A stretch of 64,000 bases of DNA from Janthinobacterium sp. 64 (GCF_002813325.1 NZ_PHUG01000001.1:2170001-2234000); one strand, 5' to 3'; shown: positions 28,547 through 38,980, counted from the stretch's first letter. Numbers and translations are program-made. The notes: generated by a model not told the origin, from the letters alone.

Positions 28547-29377
28547 TCAGAACCAGGGCAAGGCGCTGCTGCTGTCTTGCGGCAACTCCCACTTGGGATC
28601 GTAATCGATCTGCGCCAGGTACAAGCCGTCCGGCATGAAGGTGGGCGCGGCCGCGTGGCGGTCTTTACTTTCCAGCAGATGCCCCAGCCAGTCCGGCTTT
28701 TCGCGTCCCGTGCCGATGTAGACGAGCGAACCGACCAGGTTGCGCACCATGTGGTGCAGAAAGGCATTGGCCGTAATCGTAAAAATGACGCAATCGCCGC
28801 GCCGCTCGATGCGGATGTCGTGCATCAGCTTGACGGGCGACTTGGCCTGGCATTGCGCGGCGCGGAAGGCCGTGAAATCATGCCAGCCCAGCAGCGGCTG
28901 CACGGCCTGGCGCATCAGTTCCACGTCCAGCGGACGGAAAAAGAAGCCGGCGCGCCCTTCCACCAGCGGCGAACGGGTAGCGTTGTTGTACAACACATAA
29001 TGATAGGTACGCGCGCGGGCACTGAAACGGGCGTGAAAGAAGTCATTGACCGTCGGATCGCCTTCGAGTTCCTTGGCCCAGCGCACGGCGATGGATTTCG
29101 GCAAGAAGGCGTTGACGCCGCGTACCCACGAGTGCACGTCGCGGTTCAGTTCCGTATCGAAATGCACGACTTGCTCAAGCGCATGCACGCCCGTGTCCGT
29201 GCGGCCGGCGCAGGTGGTGGCCAGGCGCACGCGGGCAAACTGCTCCAGCGCGTTTTCCAGCTGGTCCTGCACCGTTTGCCCATCTTCCTGTTTCTGGTAT
29301 CCATGCCAGGCCGTGCCGTCGTACTGCAGGCCAAGGACGATACGCTTGAAGGGGGTTGCTGTCGTAATATTTTGCAT
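28547..29377 (-). CDS. truA: tRNA pseudouridine(38-40) synthase TruA
   Basis: 276 residues. The catalytic Asp lies in CAGRTDTGVHALEQVVHF near residue 60. LGLQYDGTAWHGYQKQ at the N-terminus and FLHHMVRNLVGSLVYIGTG near residue 220 complete the family signature. It lies between fimV and trpF, in the conserved fimV-truA-trpF order. Confidence 0.97.
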   Translation of the reverse strand: MQNITTATPFKRIVLGLQYDGTAWHGYQKQEDGQTVQDQLENALEQFARVRLATTCAGRTDTGVHALEQVVHFDTELNRDVHSWVRGVNAFLPKSIAVRWAKELEGDPTVNDFFHARFSARARTYHYVLYNNATRSPLVEGRAGFFFRPLDVELMRQAVQPLLGWHDFTAFRAAQCQAKSPVKLMHDIRIERRGDCVIFTITANAFLHHMVRNLVGSLVYIGTGREKPDWLGHLLESKDRHAAAPTFMPDGLYLAQIDYDPKWELPQDSSSALPWF

Positions 29378-29435
29378 CGAAGCATTATACCGGCGCGGCA
29401 GCCCCGGTGCGCCGTATCCCCCTAAGCGAGCGAGA

Positions 29436-29530
29436 CGGCGTTCAGGGCAAGGCGCACGGTCGAAGACAGTACGAATAGTACAAGGTGGACGCCATGACCG
29501 TGCAACGCAGCCATGGACGTCGTATCGACG
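29436..29530. repeat. Nested-palindrome intergenic element
   Basis: GCACGGTC (29454-29461) pairs with GACCGTGC (29496-29503). Inside lies a second palindrome, GTAC-GAATA-GTAC (29469-29481). It fills the fimV-truA gap and looks like a mobile or dispersed intergenic repeat; other copies are not visible in this window. Confidence 0.5.
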
Positions 29531-29557
29531 CTTAGCTTAGCTTAGCTTAGCTTAGCT
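29530..29557. repeat. Pentanucleotide microsatellite TTAGC at the fimV stop
   Basis: About five tandem CTTAG/TTAGC units run into the fimV stop codon (TAA at 29554-29552). The last unit supplies the stop itself, so slippage would mostly change only the 3' untranslated region. Confidence 0.9.
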
Positions 29558-32110
29558 GAGCAAAGCGCGCATGGTATTCGCCTTGGCAACCTGCTCTTCG
29601 CTGCCGCCCTTGATGACCTCATCGATCAGCTCGCGCGCGCCTTCCTTGTCGCCGATTTCCTGGTAAGCGATCGCCAGGTCCAGCTTGGTATCCATTTCCA
29701 TGTGGATGGCCGACAACGGATCGTCCACGCCCACGCTGGCCGTCTTGCCGTCGTTGAGGTCCAGGTCGATGCCGGACAGGTCGAATTCTTGCGCGGGCGG
29801 TATGGCTTCCGGCAAGGTCGCTGGCGTTTGCGCATCGTCAAACAGGCTGTCGATCGACGGCTCGGCCGCCGCCACCGGCGCGGCAGCGGGCGCCACCGGC
29901 TCGTCAAGGTCGAAATGGGCCAGGTCCACGTCTTTCAACGGGTCAGGCAAAGGCGTCAAACCGGCGCCCACGCCATTCACGGGGCCGGCTGGCGGCTCCA
30001 GGTCGAGGCCGAAATCCATGCTGGCGTCATACTGCGCCTCCTGCGGTGTGGACTGCGGCTTGCTGTCCGGCCCCGGCATGATGATCGGGTCGCTGGTGGA
30101 GACGGGCTCGAAATCGAGGCTGTCGAGGTCAAAATCGAGGGGGGCGCGTGCATCGCTGACGGGAACGCTGGCCGGCTCGCCCAACGCTGCGGGCGCAGCC
30201 AGATCGTCGGGCAAATCCATGCTCTGGCCATGCAAGTCGTCGCCGGCGCCCTTGCTCAGGCTGACGACGGCGTCGTCTTCCGTGTCCCCATACAGGGGAT
30301 TGGTGGGATCGAGCGCCAGGCCCAGCGCGGCCGCCTGCGGCCACTCTTCGCCCTGGCCCCGCGTCAGGCTGTACAGCTCGCTGGCCTGGTCTTCGAACGC
30401 GCGCACATCATTGCGGGCCGAATAGATTTCCAGCAACTTCAAGCGGGCCGCATGGCGCTCGGGGTGGATGCGCAAGGCTTCCTTGAGAATATCTTCCGCC
30501 TGGCCATCGCGGCCGTAGGCAATATACACGTCCGCTTCGGCGACCGGGTCCGTTTCATTCGCGTCGAGCATGCTGGCGCCCGCTGCGGCAGCCACGCCGG
30601 CTGCGGCGGCGCCCGTGCCGAACAAGTGGTTGCTCGCTTCGGACTGCTGGTCTTCCGGCGCCAGGCCGGCAGACGGCGCGACGGGCGCTTCCGGTTCGAG
30701 GACGGGCGCCACGCTCTCTGGCGCAGGCGGCACGTCCTTGCGGCGGCGCGCGACCACCAGTGCGGCCACGGCGGCCAGCAATGCGGCGATGCCGATGCCG
30801 ATGGCGCCCAGGTGATCATTGATCTTGTCGGTGATGGTCGGTTCCAGCGGCGATGGTTTTTTCACCAGCGGCACCGGTTTCGCCTTGGGTGCGGGAGGCA
30901 GGGCTTCGGCTGGCGCGCTGGCGATGGCGCTGGCCAGTGAGTTTGCCGATGCACTGGCAGCGGCTTCGGCCGGCTTGGCGGGCGCGGGAGCGCTCTTGTC
31001 GGCCATGGCCTTGCTCTTGACTGCCATCAACTTTTCCAGGTCGCTGACGTTCTTTTCCAGTTCCTTGACGCGCGCGGCCGCTTCATCGACCTGCTTGGCC
31101 TTGGCGATCTTGTCTTCCTCGCTGGCGACGGCGCTCTTGCCGGCCGACTTGGCCGCCGGCTCCGCCTTCGACAGTTTCAGCTTGTCTTGCGACTCGCTCA
31201 CGGCCGTCGGCTTTTCCTGGACCTTGGTCGCGCCGATCTTGCCGGCCGTGCTTTGCGTCGCCTGCGCCGCCTTGGCCGGCTTGCTTTGCGATACCTGCCC
31301 CGCCAGCTTGTTGCGGTAGGCTTCGAAGTCGATGGCGTGCGCCGTCACGACGCCCTTCGCTTCGGCCGCGTCGGTGGCGCGCACGGCGTCCGCGCCCGGC
31401 ACGGCCAGGATGCGCCCGGCCTGCATGCGGTTCATGTTCTCGCCCCTGAAGGCATCAGGATTGGCGCGGTACAGGGCGACGAGCATCATGTCGAGCGACA
31501 CGCCCGATGGTTTCAGTTCGCTGGCAATGCGGCTCAGGGTGTCGCCCGCCTTGACCTTGTATTCGCCTCCCGCTTTTTTCGCCGGCGCAGCATCGGCTGC
31601 GGCCGGCTTGCCCTTGCCTGGCTGCACGGGCGCCGTCACTTGCGCGCCGCGCGTCTGGCGCGCCTCGGGTGTGTCGAGCACGAACGCATATTCGCGCACC
31701 TGGCGCCCGCTCTTGCTGCTCAGTTCCAGCAGCAAATCGACCATGGGCTCGGCCACCGCTTGCGCCGAGCTGATGCGGATGAAGGATTTGCCGTTGCGGT
31801 TTTCCACGGCAAACGTCAGCGCGTTCAGGGCCGGATTGAATTCCACGTTGGCCTGGCGGTACGCGTCCGGCGGCGCCAGCTTGGCCAGCAGGCTGGCTGC
31901 CTCGCCTGGCTTGACGGCCGACAATTCGACCTCGGCGCGCAGCGGCTGGCCCGCAGCGGACAGCACGGTAATCTTGCCGAGCTCGGCTGCGGATACCGCC
32001 GGTGACAATAACACCGCACAGGCGACAGCGCTGCTGAGTGTTTGAATGGCAAGGGAGGCGACCCGGGGACGAGTGTGTACAGGCATAGTTGGCGGCATCT
32101 TAGTTGACAT
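29552..32110 (-). CDS. fimV: FimV/HubP family polar landmark protein
   Basis: 852-residue bitopic inner-membrane protein. It has a signal/anchor (about 15-42), the N-terminal FimV domain (about 43-150; AELGKITVLSAAGQPLRAEVEL), a LysM peptidoglycan-binding motif (about 183-235; YKVKAGDTLSRIASEL), an Ala/Lys-rich coiled segment, a transmembrane helix at about 433-450 (GIGIAALLAAVAALVVA), an acidic cytoplasmic region, TPR-like segments, and the conserved C-terminal domain ending in DKEGARELIDEVI. Relatives organise polar type IV pili and chemoreceptors. In-frame ATGs at codons 5 and 9 are alternative starts. It lies between asd and truA. Confidence 0.93.
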   Translation of the reverse strand: MSTKMPPTMPVHTRPRVASLAIQTLSSAVACAVLLSPAVSAAELGKITVLSAAGQPLRAEVELSAVKPGEAASLLAKLAPPDAYRQANVEFNPALNALTFAVENRNGKSFIRISSAQAVAEPMVDLLLELSSKSGRQVREYAFVLDTPEARQTRGAQVTAPVQPGKGKPAAADAAPAKKAGGEYKVKAGDTLSRIASELKPSGVSLDMMLVALYRANPDAFRGENMNRMQAGRILAVPGADAVRATDAAEAKGVVTAHAIDFEAYRNKLAGQVSQSKPAKAAQATQSTAGKIGATKVQEKPTAVSESQDKLKLSKAEPAAKSAGKSAVASEEDKIAKAKQVDEAAARVKELEKNVSDLEKLMAVKSKAMADKSAPAPAKPAEAAASASANSLASAIASAPAEALPPAPKAKPVPLVKKPSPLEPTITDKINDHLGAIGIGIAALLAAVAALVVARRRKDVPPAPESVAPVLEPEAPVAPSAGLAPEDQQSEASNHLFGTGAAAAGVAAAAGASMLDANETDPVAEADVYIAYGRDGQAEDILKEALRIHPERHAARLKLLEIYSARNDVRAFEDQASELYSLTRGQGEEWPQAAALGLALDPTNPLYGDTEDDAVVSLSKGAGDDLHGQSMDLPDDLAAPAALGEPASVPVSDARAPLDFDLDSLDFEPVSTSDPIIMPGPDSKPQSTPQEAQYDASMDFGLDLEPPAGPVNGVGAGLTPLPDPLKDVDLAHFDLDEPVAPAAAPVAAAEPSIDSLFDDAQTPATLPEAIPPAQEFDLSGIDLDLNDGKTASVGVDDPLSAIHMEMDTKLDLAIAYQEIGDKEGARELIDEVIKGGSEEQVAKANTMRALLS

Positions 32111-32202
32111 GGGAAAACTGTTACTTTTCCAGATGTATCAACATATCATCATGCCCAGAGCTATGCAAGCTCCGCATGGTTGAGCCTTGACGGGCTCAGG
32201 AC

Positions 32203-32233
32203 GAAAAAAAAGCCGGGAAAACCGCCCCGGCTT
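32203..32233 (-). terminator. Rho-independent terminator after asd
   Basis: On the minus strand AAGCCGGG/CCCGGCTT with an 8-nt loop is followed by eight T. It is 26 bp past the asd stop and separates asd from fimV. Confidence 0.85.
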
Positions 32234-32258
32234 GATCTTGATCAGCAATTTGTGGCGC

Positions 32259-33386
32259 TTACGCGTCCAGCAAAATGCGCAGCATGCGGCGCAGCGGCTC
32301 GGCCGCGCCCCACAGCAACTGATCGCCCACGGTGAACGCGGACAGGTATTCGCCGCCCATGCTCATCTTGCGCACGCGGCCCACAGGAATCGTCAGGCTG
32401 CCCGTGACGGCTGCCGGCGACAGGTCGCGCACGGACGCTTCGCGCGTGTTCGGCACGAATTTCACCCATTGATTGTTGCTGGCGATGATGTCGTTGATTT
32501 CATCGAGCGGCACGTCTTTCTTCAGCTTGATGGTCAGCGCTTGCGAATGGCAGCGCATGGCGCCGATGCGCACGCACAGGCCGTCGACAGGGATTTCTTT
32601 GGTGCCAAAGTCGAGGCCGCGGCCGAGGATCTTGTTCGTTTCCGCGCCCGCCTTCCACTCTTCCTTCGACTGGCCATTGCCCAGGTCCTTGTCGATCCAC
32701 GGAATCAGGTTGCCGGCCAGCGGCGCGCCGAATTGCTTGATTTCATCCGGCGAATAGCCGTGCTGGGTGGCCAGCACCTGGCGGTCGATTTCCAGGATGG
32801 CGGAAGCCGGGTTGTCCAGCAGGGCCTTGACGGAACCGTTGATGGTGCCAAATTGCGTCAGCAGTTCGCGCATGTGCTGCGCGCCGCCGCCCGATGCCGC
32901 CTGGTAGGTCATCGACGTCATCCAGTCGATCAGGTCGTGCTGGAACAGGCCGCCCAGGCCCATCATCATGCACGACACGGTGCAATTGCCGCCGATGTAA
33001 TTCTTGACGCCCTTGCCCAGCGCATCCTTGATGACGTGCAGGTTGACGGGGTCGAGCACGATGACGGCGTCTTTTTCCATGCGCAAGGTCGAGGCCGCAT
33101 CGATCCAGTAGCCATTCCAGCCGCTGGCGCGCAGCTGCGGGAAGACGGCACTCGTGTAGTCGCCGCCTTGGCAGGAAATGATGATGTCGCACTTGGACAG
33201 TTCGGCGATGTTGTTGGCATCCTTGAGGATGGTTTCATTCTTCGCCATGGCCGGCGCCGCGCCGCCCGTGTTCGACGTGGTGAAAAACACCGGTTCGATG
33301 TGGGCGAAATCGCCCTCTTCCTGCATGCGTTGCATCAGGACCGAACCGACCATACCGCGCCAACCTACCAAGCCAACTAATTTCAT
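32259..33386 (-). CDS. asd: Aspartate-semialdehyde dehydrogenase
   Basis: 375 residues (E. coli 367). It reduces aspartyl phosphate in the Lys/Met/Thr/diaminopimelate pathway. The Rossmann start [20 protein letters not shown], the catalytic Cys in [15 protein letters not shown] near residue 135, and [16 protein letters not shown] substrate residues are present. The ATG at 33386 has GAGG 8-9 nt upstream and is preferred over the ATG two codons earlier. It follows leuB by 45 bp. Confidence 0.97.
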   Translation of the reverse strand: MKLVGLVGWRGMVGSVLMQRMQEEGDFAHIEPVFFTTSNTGGAAPAMAKNETILKDANNIAELSKCDIIISCQGGDYTSAVFPQLRASGWNGYWIDAASTLRMEKDAVIVLDPVNLHVIKDALGKGVKNYIGGNCTVSCMMMGLGGLFQHDLIDWMTSMTYQAASGGGAQHMRELLTQFGTINGSVKALLDNPASAILEIDRQVLATQHGYSPDEIKQFGAPLAGNLIPWIDKDLGNGQSKEEWKAGAETNKILGRGLDFGTKEIPVDGLCVRIGAMRCHSQALTIKLKKDVPLDEINDIIASNNQWVKFVPNTREASVRDLSPAAVTGSLTIPVGRVRKMSMGGEYLSAFTVGDQLLWGAAEPLRRMLRILLDA

Positions 33387-33431
33387 TACCATTCCTCAAG
33401 ATGAGACGGCGACTGCCGTCATTAGACTATT

Positions 33432-34502
33432 TTATCCCAGTGCTTTTACAACTGCATCACCCATCGCCTCGGTACCGACTAATGTCGTGCCCGCTTCATG
33501 GATATCGGCCGTGCGCAAGCCCAGCGCCAATACTTTCTTGACGGCAGCCTCGATGCGGTTTGCCTGCTCTTCGCGGTTCAGCGAATAGCGCAGCATCATG
33601 GCGGCCGACAAGATCGTCGCCAGCGGATTGGCGATGCCCTTGCCGGCGATATCGGGCGCCGAACCGTGCGATGGCTCGTACAAGCCCTTGTTGTTGGCGT
33701 CCAGCGAGGCCGACGGCAACATGCCGATCGAGCCCGTCAGCATGGCGGCCGCGTCCGACAAGATGTCGCCGAACATGTTGCCGGTCACCATGACGTCGAA
33801 TTTCTTCGGCGCCCGCACCAGCTGCATGGCCGCGTTGTCGACATACATATGGTCGAGCGCCACGTCCGGGTATTCCTTGTGCACGTCGATGACGATGTCT
33901 TTCCAGAACTGGAAGGTTTCCAGCACGTTCGCCTTGTCCACGCTGGTGAGGCGCTTGTCGCGCTTTTGCGCCGCCTGGAAAGCGACGTGGGCGATGCGGC
34001 GGATTTCGCCTTCCGCATAGCGCATGGTGTCAAAACCTTCGCGCTGGCCCTTGAACGGGCCGTCCGGGCACTCGCGCACGCCGCGCGGCTGGCCGAAATA
34101 AATGTCGCCCGTCAATTCGCGGATGATCAAAATATCGAGGCCGGACACCACTTCCGGCTTCAGGGTCGAGGCGCCCGCCAGTTCCGGATACAGAATCGCG
34201 GGACGCAGGTTGGCGAACAGGCCCAGGTTCTTGCGCAAGCCCAGGATCGCCTGCTCGGGGCGGAACTGGCGTTCCAGATTGTCATATTTGTAGTCGCCGA
34301 CGGCGCCGAACAGCACGGCATCGGCCGCTTTCGCCAGGGCAAGAGTACCTTCCGGCAGCGGGTGTCCATGGGCCGCATAGCCGGCGCCGCCCACGGGTGC
34401 CGTTTCCAGCTCGAACGATTCGCCCAGCACATGCAAGACCTTGACGGCTTGTGCGACGATTTCAGGACCGATCCCGTCGCCGGGTAAGATTGCAATTTTC
34501 AT
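33432..34502 (-). CDS. leuB: 3-isopropylmalate dehydrogenase
   Basis: 356 residues. NAD-dependent oxidative decarboxylation in leucine synthesis. Motifs: [33 protein letters not shown], the substrate site [26 protein letters not shown] and [15 protein letters not shown]. It lies 10 bp downstream of leuD. Confidence 0.97.
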   Translation of the reverse strand: MKIAILPGDGIGPEIVAQAVKVLHVLGESFELETAPVGGAGYAAHGHPLPEGTLALAKAADAVLFGAVGDYKYDNLERQFRPEQAILGLRKNLGLFANLRPAILYPELAGASTLKPEVVSGLDILIIRELTGDIYFGQPRGVRECPDGPFKGQREGFDTMRYAEGEIRRIAHVAFQAAQKRDKRLTSVDKANVLETFQFWKDIVIDVHKEYPDVALDHMYVDNAAMQLVRAPKKFDVMVTGNMFGDILSDAAAMLTGSIGMLPSASLDANNKGLYEPSHGSAPDIAGKGIANPLATILSAAMMLRYSLNREEQANRIEAAVKKVLALGLRTADIHEAGTTLVGTEAMGDAVVKALG

Positions 34503-34512
34503 GGAATGATCT

Positions 34513-35160
34513 TTAGATAACGTTGGCCAGCCAGGGCTGATTGGTCAGATGCCGTTCTTCGAAGGCGCGGATATCGTCGGCGTGGCGCAGGGTCAGGCCG
34601 ATATCGTCGAGGCCATTCATCAGGCAATATTTGCGGAAGGCGTCGATCTCGAACGGATACGAGACGGAACCATTGCTGGTGCGCACGCACTGCTGTTCCA
34701 GGTCCACCACCAGCTTGAAGCCGGGGAAGGCCTTGACTTCATTGAACAGGTGCTCGACCTGGCTTTCCGACAGCACGATGGGCAGCAAGCCGTTCTTGTA
34801 GCAATTATTAAAGAAGATGTCGGCGAACGAAGGCGCGATGATGGCGCGGAAGCCATATTGATCGAGCGCCCACGGCGCGTGTTCGCGCGAGGAGCCGCAG
34901 CCGAAGTTCTTGCGCGTGAGCAAGATCGACGCGCCCTGGTAGCGCGGCTCGTTGAGCACGAACTCGGGGTTCAGCGGGCGGCGGCTGTTGTCCTGGCCCG
35001 GTTCGCCATGGTCGAGATAGCGCCACTCGTCGAACAGGTTGGGGCCGAAACCGCTGCGGTGGATCGATTTCAGGAATTGCTTCGGGATAATCGCGTCGGT
35101 GTCGACGTTGGCGCGGTCCAGCGGGGCCACCAGGCCTTCGTAAATCGTAAATTTATCCAT
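34513..35160 (-). CDS. leuD: 3-isopropylmalate dehydratase small subunit
   Basis: 215 residues (E. coli 201). Partner of LeuC in isopropylmalate isomerase. It begins [22 protein letters not shown], with [10 protein letters not shown] and the diagnostic [21 protein letters not shown]. The start at 35160 is chosen over an upstream in-frame ATG at 35208 by alignment. A small lipoprotein gene separates it from leuC. Confidence 0.97.
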   Translation of the reverse strand: MDKFTIYEGLVAPLDRANVDTDAIIPKQFLKSIHRSGFGPNLFDEWRYLDHGEPGQDNSRRPLNPEFVLNEPRYQGASILLTRKNFGCGSSREHAPWALDQYGFRAIIAPSFADIFFNNCYKNGLLPIVLSESQVEHLFNEVKAFPGFKLVVDLEQQCVRTSNGSVSYPFEIDAFRKYCLMNGLDDIGLTLRHADDIRAFEERHLTNQPWLANVI

Positions 35161-35211
35161 GCTGTTTCTACTCGGTAAGACGCGCGGCGCAGGGCGCCGG
35201 CACGTCACGGT

Positions 35212-35334
35212 TTATTTTCCGCCGGCGCCAGTGACGACCTGGCCGACTTTCTGCACATCGCGGCCGATGCCGGAGACGGTGTTGCAGCCAGACAGGATCA
35301 CGGTGGCGATGAGGAGGGCGAAGAGTTTTTTCAT
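35212..35334 (-). CDS. Entericidin-family small lipoprotein
   Basis: A 40-residue lipoprotein in the leuC-leuD gap. The N-terminus MKKLFALLIATVILSGC is a lipoprotein signal with lipobox LSGC at 14-17. The mature peptide NTVSGIGRDVQKVGQVVTG is the entericidin A/B pattern: a short amphipathic helix after the lipid anchor. A GAGAA lies upstream of the ATG. Entericidins are small envelope lipoproteins linked to toxin-antidote lysis in E. coli; the function here is unknown. Its place in the leu operon implies co-transcription. Confidence 0.85.
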   Translation of the reverse strand: MKKLFALLIATVILSGCNTVSGIGRDVQKVGQVVTGAGGK

Positions 35335-35402
35335 GATGAGTTCTCGATAAGAAATATGGGACTGGAAACGCTAGTGTAAACCAGCGGCGCCAGTCCCTGC
35401 CG

Positions 35403-36803
35403 TCATCGCAATCCCCGCACGTCGACAAAGTGGCCGGCGATGCCCGCAGCGGCCGCCATCGCGGGCGACACCAGGTGGGTACGTCCGCCCTGCCCTTGCC
35501 GGCCTTCGAAGTTGCGGTTCGAGGTCGAGGCGCAGCGTTCGCCCGGCTCCAGGCGGTCCGCATTCATGGCCAGGCACATGGAGCAGCCTGGCTCGCGCCA
35601 CTCGAAGCCGGCATCCTTGAAGATGCGGTCCAGGCCTTCGCGCTCGGCCTGATCTTTCACCAGGCCGGAACCGGGCACGACCAGCGCCAGGGTGACGTTC
35701 GAGGCGCGGTACTTGCCGCGCACCACGGCGGCGGCCGCACGCAAATCCTCGATGCGCGAATTGGTGCAGGAACCGATGAAGACCTTGTCGATACGCACGT
35801 CGGTGATCGGCGTGTTCGGTTTGAGGGCCATGTAGACCAGGGCTTTTTCGATGGCGTCGCGCTTGACGCTGTCTTTTTCATTGTCCGGGTCTGGCACGCG
35901 GCCATCGATGCCGATGACCATCTCGGGCGACGTGCCCCACGTCACTTGCGGTTGAATCTCTTGCGCATTGAGGGTGACGACGAGGTCGAAACGGGCGCCC
36001 GGGTCCGAATGCAGGGTACGCCAGTAGGTCACGGCCCGTTCCCAGTGCGGACCGGCCGGCGAAAACGGACGGCCCTTGACGTAATTGATCGTGGTGTCGT
36101 CGACGCCGATGATGCCGGCGCGCGCGCCCGCCTCGATGGCCATGTTGCACACCGTCATGCGCCCTTCCATCGACAGCGCGCGGATGGCCGCGCCGCCGAA
36201 CTCGATACAGTAACCGGTCCCGCCTGCCGTGCCGATCTTGCCGATGATGGCCAGCACGATATCTTTCGCCGTCACGCCGGCCGGCAGGGCGCCGTCGACT
36301 TGCACCAGCATGGATTTGGATTTCTTTTGCAGCAAGGTTTGCGTGGCCAGCACGTGTTCCACTTCGGACGTGCCGATGCCGTGCGCCAGCGCGCCGAAGG
36401 CGCCATGGGTCGAGGTATGCGAGTCGCCGCAGACGACCGTCATGCCGGGCAGGGTCGCGCCCTGTTCGGGGCCGATCACGTGCACGATGCCCTGGCGCTT
36501 GTCGTTCATGTTGAAGTAGGTCAAGCCGTAGTGCTTGGCGTTCTTGTCCAGCGTTTCCACCTGCAGGCGCGAGACCGGATCGGCAATGCCGTCGATGCGG
36601 CTGGTGGTGGGCACGTTATGGTCGGCCACGGCCAGGTTGGCGGAAATGCGCCACGGCTGGCGGCCCGCCACGCTGAGACCATCGAAGGCTTGCGGGCTGG
36701 TGACTTCGTGCAGCAAGTGCCGGTCGATATACAAAATTGTCGTGCCATCATCTTCGGCCCGAACAACGTGGGATTCCCAGAGTTTGTCGTAAAGCGTCTT
36801 CAT
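35403..36803 (-). CDS. leuC: 3-isopropylmalate dehydratase large subunit
   Basis: 466 residues. An aconitase-family [4Fe-4S] enzyme. [13 protein letters not shown] begins the protein. The cluster cysteines lie in [13 protein letters not shown] and in [11 protein letters not shown], and [16 protein letters not shown] and [10 protein letters not shown] are also seen. Two adjacent ATG codons (36806 and 36803) are possible starts. It is first in the leuC-lipoprotein-leuD-leuB-asd run. Confidence 0.97.
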   Translation of the reverse strand: MKTLYDKLWESHVVRAEDDGTTILYIDRHLLHEVTSPQAFDGLSVAGRQPWRISANLAVADHNVPTTSRIDGIADPVSRLQVETLDKNAKHYGLTYFNMNDKRQGIVHVIGPEQGATLPGMTVVCGDSHTSTHGAFGALAHGIGTSEVEHVLATQTLLQKKSKSMLVQVDGALPAGVTAKDIVLAIIGKIGTAGGTGYCIEFGGAAIRALSMEGRMTVCNMAIEAGARAGIIGVDDTTINYVKGRPFSPAGPHWERAVTYWRTLHSDPGARFDLVVTLNAQEIQPQVTWGTSPEMVIGIDGRVPDPDNEKDSVKRDAIEKALVYMALKPNTPITDVRIDKVFIGSCTNSRIEDLRAAAAVVRGKYRASNVTLALVVPGSGLVKDQAEREGLDRIFKDAGFEWREPGCSMCLAMNADRLEPGERCASTSNRNFEGRQGQGGRTHLVSPAMAAAAGIAGHFVDVRGLR

Positions 36804-37026
36804 CATGATTTATGCAGCGTTGCCACAGCCTGTTTAAGTGATCTGTCGTACTGATCGAAGGGATCGGCAATGATTATGCCATATATTGTGCAATGCAGAA
36901 GCAAAAGCCGCCCCATCGTGGGATGGGCGATACAAAATTCGGCCTGCCTTGCGGATATGGTTAAAAAATTGCTGATACGAAAATCCGCCAAAATGCCGGC
37001 GGGGCGAATAAAAATCGAAAAAAATC

Positions 37027-37062
37027 AAAAAAAAGCCCGCTGCAGAGGTCTGCAGCGGGCTT
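37027..37062 (-). terminator. Rho-independent terminator after cheA
   Basis: A 14-bp stem AAGCCCGCTGCAGA/TCTGCAGCGGGCTT with a 2-nt core loop is followed on the minus strand by eight T. It is 20 bp past the cheA stop. Confidence 0.92.
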
Positions 37063-37081
37063 GGTGTGCTTGCCGGTGTTT

Positions 37082-38980
37082 CTAGGCGGCCATGCGCACA
37101 CTTCCCCTGCAACCATCCATCAGGAAAGATAGGCCCACGACCAGCACCAGCTCACCCTCGGCCGAGCGGGCGGTGCCGGTAATGCCTTCCACGGTGATGG
37201 CCGTCATCGGCTTGATCACCAGGTCGGCCGTACCATCGACGGCTGCCACGGCGAGAATGTACGGCTGTGGCGCAGCGACAACAATGCCCACGCGTTCGCT
37301 GCACGATTCGTACCCCAGCGCGCCGGCCAGCGAGCGCACGGGCAATGGACGGCCCTGGTCTTTCAGCACGGGCGCGCCGCCCACTTCCATGAAGGTTTCC
37401 GGCAATTCGACGACGCGCTGCACCACCGCCATCGGCAGCGCCAGCGCGGCGCCCGAGGTGGACACCAGCATGGTCGGCACGATGGACAGCTCGATCGGCA
37501 GGCGGATGGCAAACTTCGTGCCCTTGCCCAGCGTCGACTCGATGTGGATGGCGCCGCGGTTTTTCTCCACGGCCGTCTTCACCACGTCCATGCCCACGCC
37601 GCGTCCGGAGACGCTGGAAGCGACTTCCTTGGTCGAGAAGCCCGGCAGGAACACCAGCTGGAAGCATTCGTCGTTGCTCAATTGCGCGTTTTCGCTGATC
37701 AAGCCCTTTTGCTGGGCCTTGCTGCGCAGGAAGACCGGGTCCATGCCCTTGCCATCATCCTGCAGCACGATCATGACACTGTTGGCTTCCTGCCAGGCTT
37801 TCAGCGAAATATACGATTTGGCGGGCTTGCCGGCAGCCAGGCGCGCTTCCGGCGATTCGACGCCATGGTCGAGCGAATTGCGCAGCATGTGCACGAGCGG
37901 ATCGTACAGGCTGTCGACCACCACGCGGTCGACTTCCGTCTCCGCGCCCTCGATGGTCAGCTCGACATCCTTGCCCAGGTCTTTTGCCAGCTCGCGCACC
38001 AGGCGCGGGAATTTCTGGAACAAACGGCCCACGGGCTGCATGCGCGTGGCCAGCGTGGCCCGCTGCAGTTCCGTCGAGTAGCGCGACGCGCGTTCCAGGG
38101 TTTCCGCCAGGGTCGCCATCAGGGTGGCGGCCTGGCCTTCGAATTTGAATTGCAGCAAGCGCTCGAGCAGCACGGCAGCCTGGTTGGCCGCCTGCACCGA
38201 TTCTCCGGCCACTTCCAGCAGCGCGTCGAGCTTGACGGCGTCGACGCGGATACTGTCTTCCTTGACGGGCGCGGCATGGCGCACTTCCGGACGCTCTTCG
38301 CGGCGTTCCGCGCCATCCCAGGCCTTGCCGGCCGGCTTGGCAGCGGCGGCAGCGGCAGGCGCGGCGGCCACGCTGGCCACGGCGGCAGGCGCAGCAGCGA
38401 CGGCGGAAGCCGGTGCGGCAGCGATCTGGCTACCGGCCGGCACGACGGCGTTATACATGCCTTCCCAGTCCAGGCCATCGGCACTGGCGGTAGCGGTGGA
38501 CACGGCGGCAGCGGCTGGCGTGGCGACGGCAACTTCGGCAACGGGCGCGGCGGCTTGCGCCACCACGGCGGCGGCCGGCGCGTGGGCGTCCATGCCCTTG
38601 CCTTCGATGGCGTTCGTCAGGATGTGTTCCAGCTCTTCCGGCATGGCCGGCAAGCTTTCCGGCGCGGCACCGTTGGCCAGTTCCGTCAGCTGGTCGGCGA
38701 CGAAACCGGACGCCTGCAGCGCTGCCTCGATGGCGATCGGGGTCACCGGCGCGGCGCCCGTGCGCAGCGCATCGAACAGGTTTTCCGTCAGATGGCAGGC
38801 CGCCACCAGTGCGGGCAGGCCCATGAAGCCGGCGCCACCCTTGATGGTGTGGAAGGAACGAAACACGGCATTCAGTGTTTCCTTGTTGTCAGGATCACGC
38901 TCGAGGCGCAATAAGTGCTCTTCAACATTAACCGCAAGATCCATCGCCTCAACGACGAAATCCTTGAGCATATCGTCCAT
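37082..38980 (-). CDS. cheA: CheA-type chemotaxis histidine kinase
   Basis: 632 residues. The N-terminal Hpt domain has the phosphorylated His44 in RSFHTIKGGAGFMG. A long Ala/Pro-rich linker (about 130-225) follows with no recognisable P2 CheY-binding domain, then the dimerisation helices (DSIRVDAVKLDALLEVAGE), an ATPase domain (HMLRNSLDHGVE, DDGKGMD, SGRGVGMDVV) and a C-terminal CheW-like domain. It should phosphorylate CheY/CheB-type regulators under receptor-CheW control, but no other che gene except cheZ is in the window. It overlaps the cheZ stop by one base (TAATG). Confidence 0.92.
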   Translation of the reverse strand: MDDMLKDFVVEAMDLAVNVEEHLLRLERDPDNKETLNAVFRSFHTIKGGAGFMGLPALVAACHLTENLFDALRTGAAPVTPIAIEAALQASGFVADQLTELANGAAPESLPAMPEELEHILTNAIEGKGMDAHAPAAAVVAQAAAPVAEVAVATPAAAAVSTATASADGLDWEGMYNAVVPAGSQIAAAPASAVAAAPAAVASVAAAPAAAAAAKPAGKAWDGAERREERPEVRHAAPVKEDSIRVDAVKLDALLEVAGESVQAANQAAVLLERLLQFKFEGQAATLMATLAETLERASRYSTELQRATLATRMQPVGRLFQKFPRLVRELAKDLGKDVELTIEGAETEVDRVVVDSLYDPLVHMLRNSLDHGVESPEARLAAGKPAKSYISLKAWQEANSVMIVLQDDGKGMDPVFLRSKAQQKGLISENAQLSNDECFQLVFLPGFSTKEVASSVSGRGVGMDVVKTAVEKNRGAIHIESTLGKGTKFAIRLPIELSIVPTMLVSTSGAALALPMAVVQRVVELPETFMEVGGAPVLKDQGRPLPVRSLAGALGYESCSERVGIVVAAPQPYILAVAAVDGTADLVIKPMTAITVEGITGTARSAEGELVLVVGLSFLMDGCRGSVRMAA

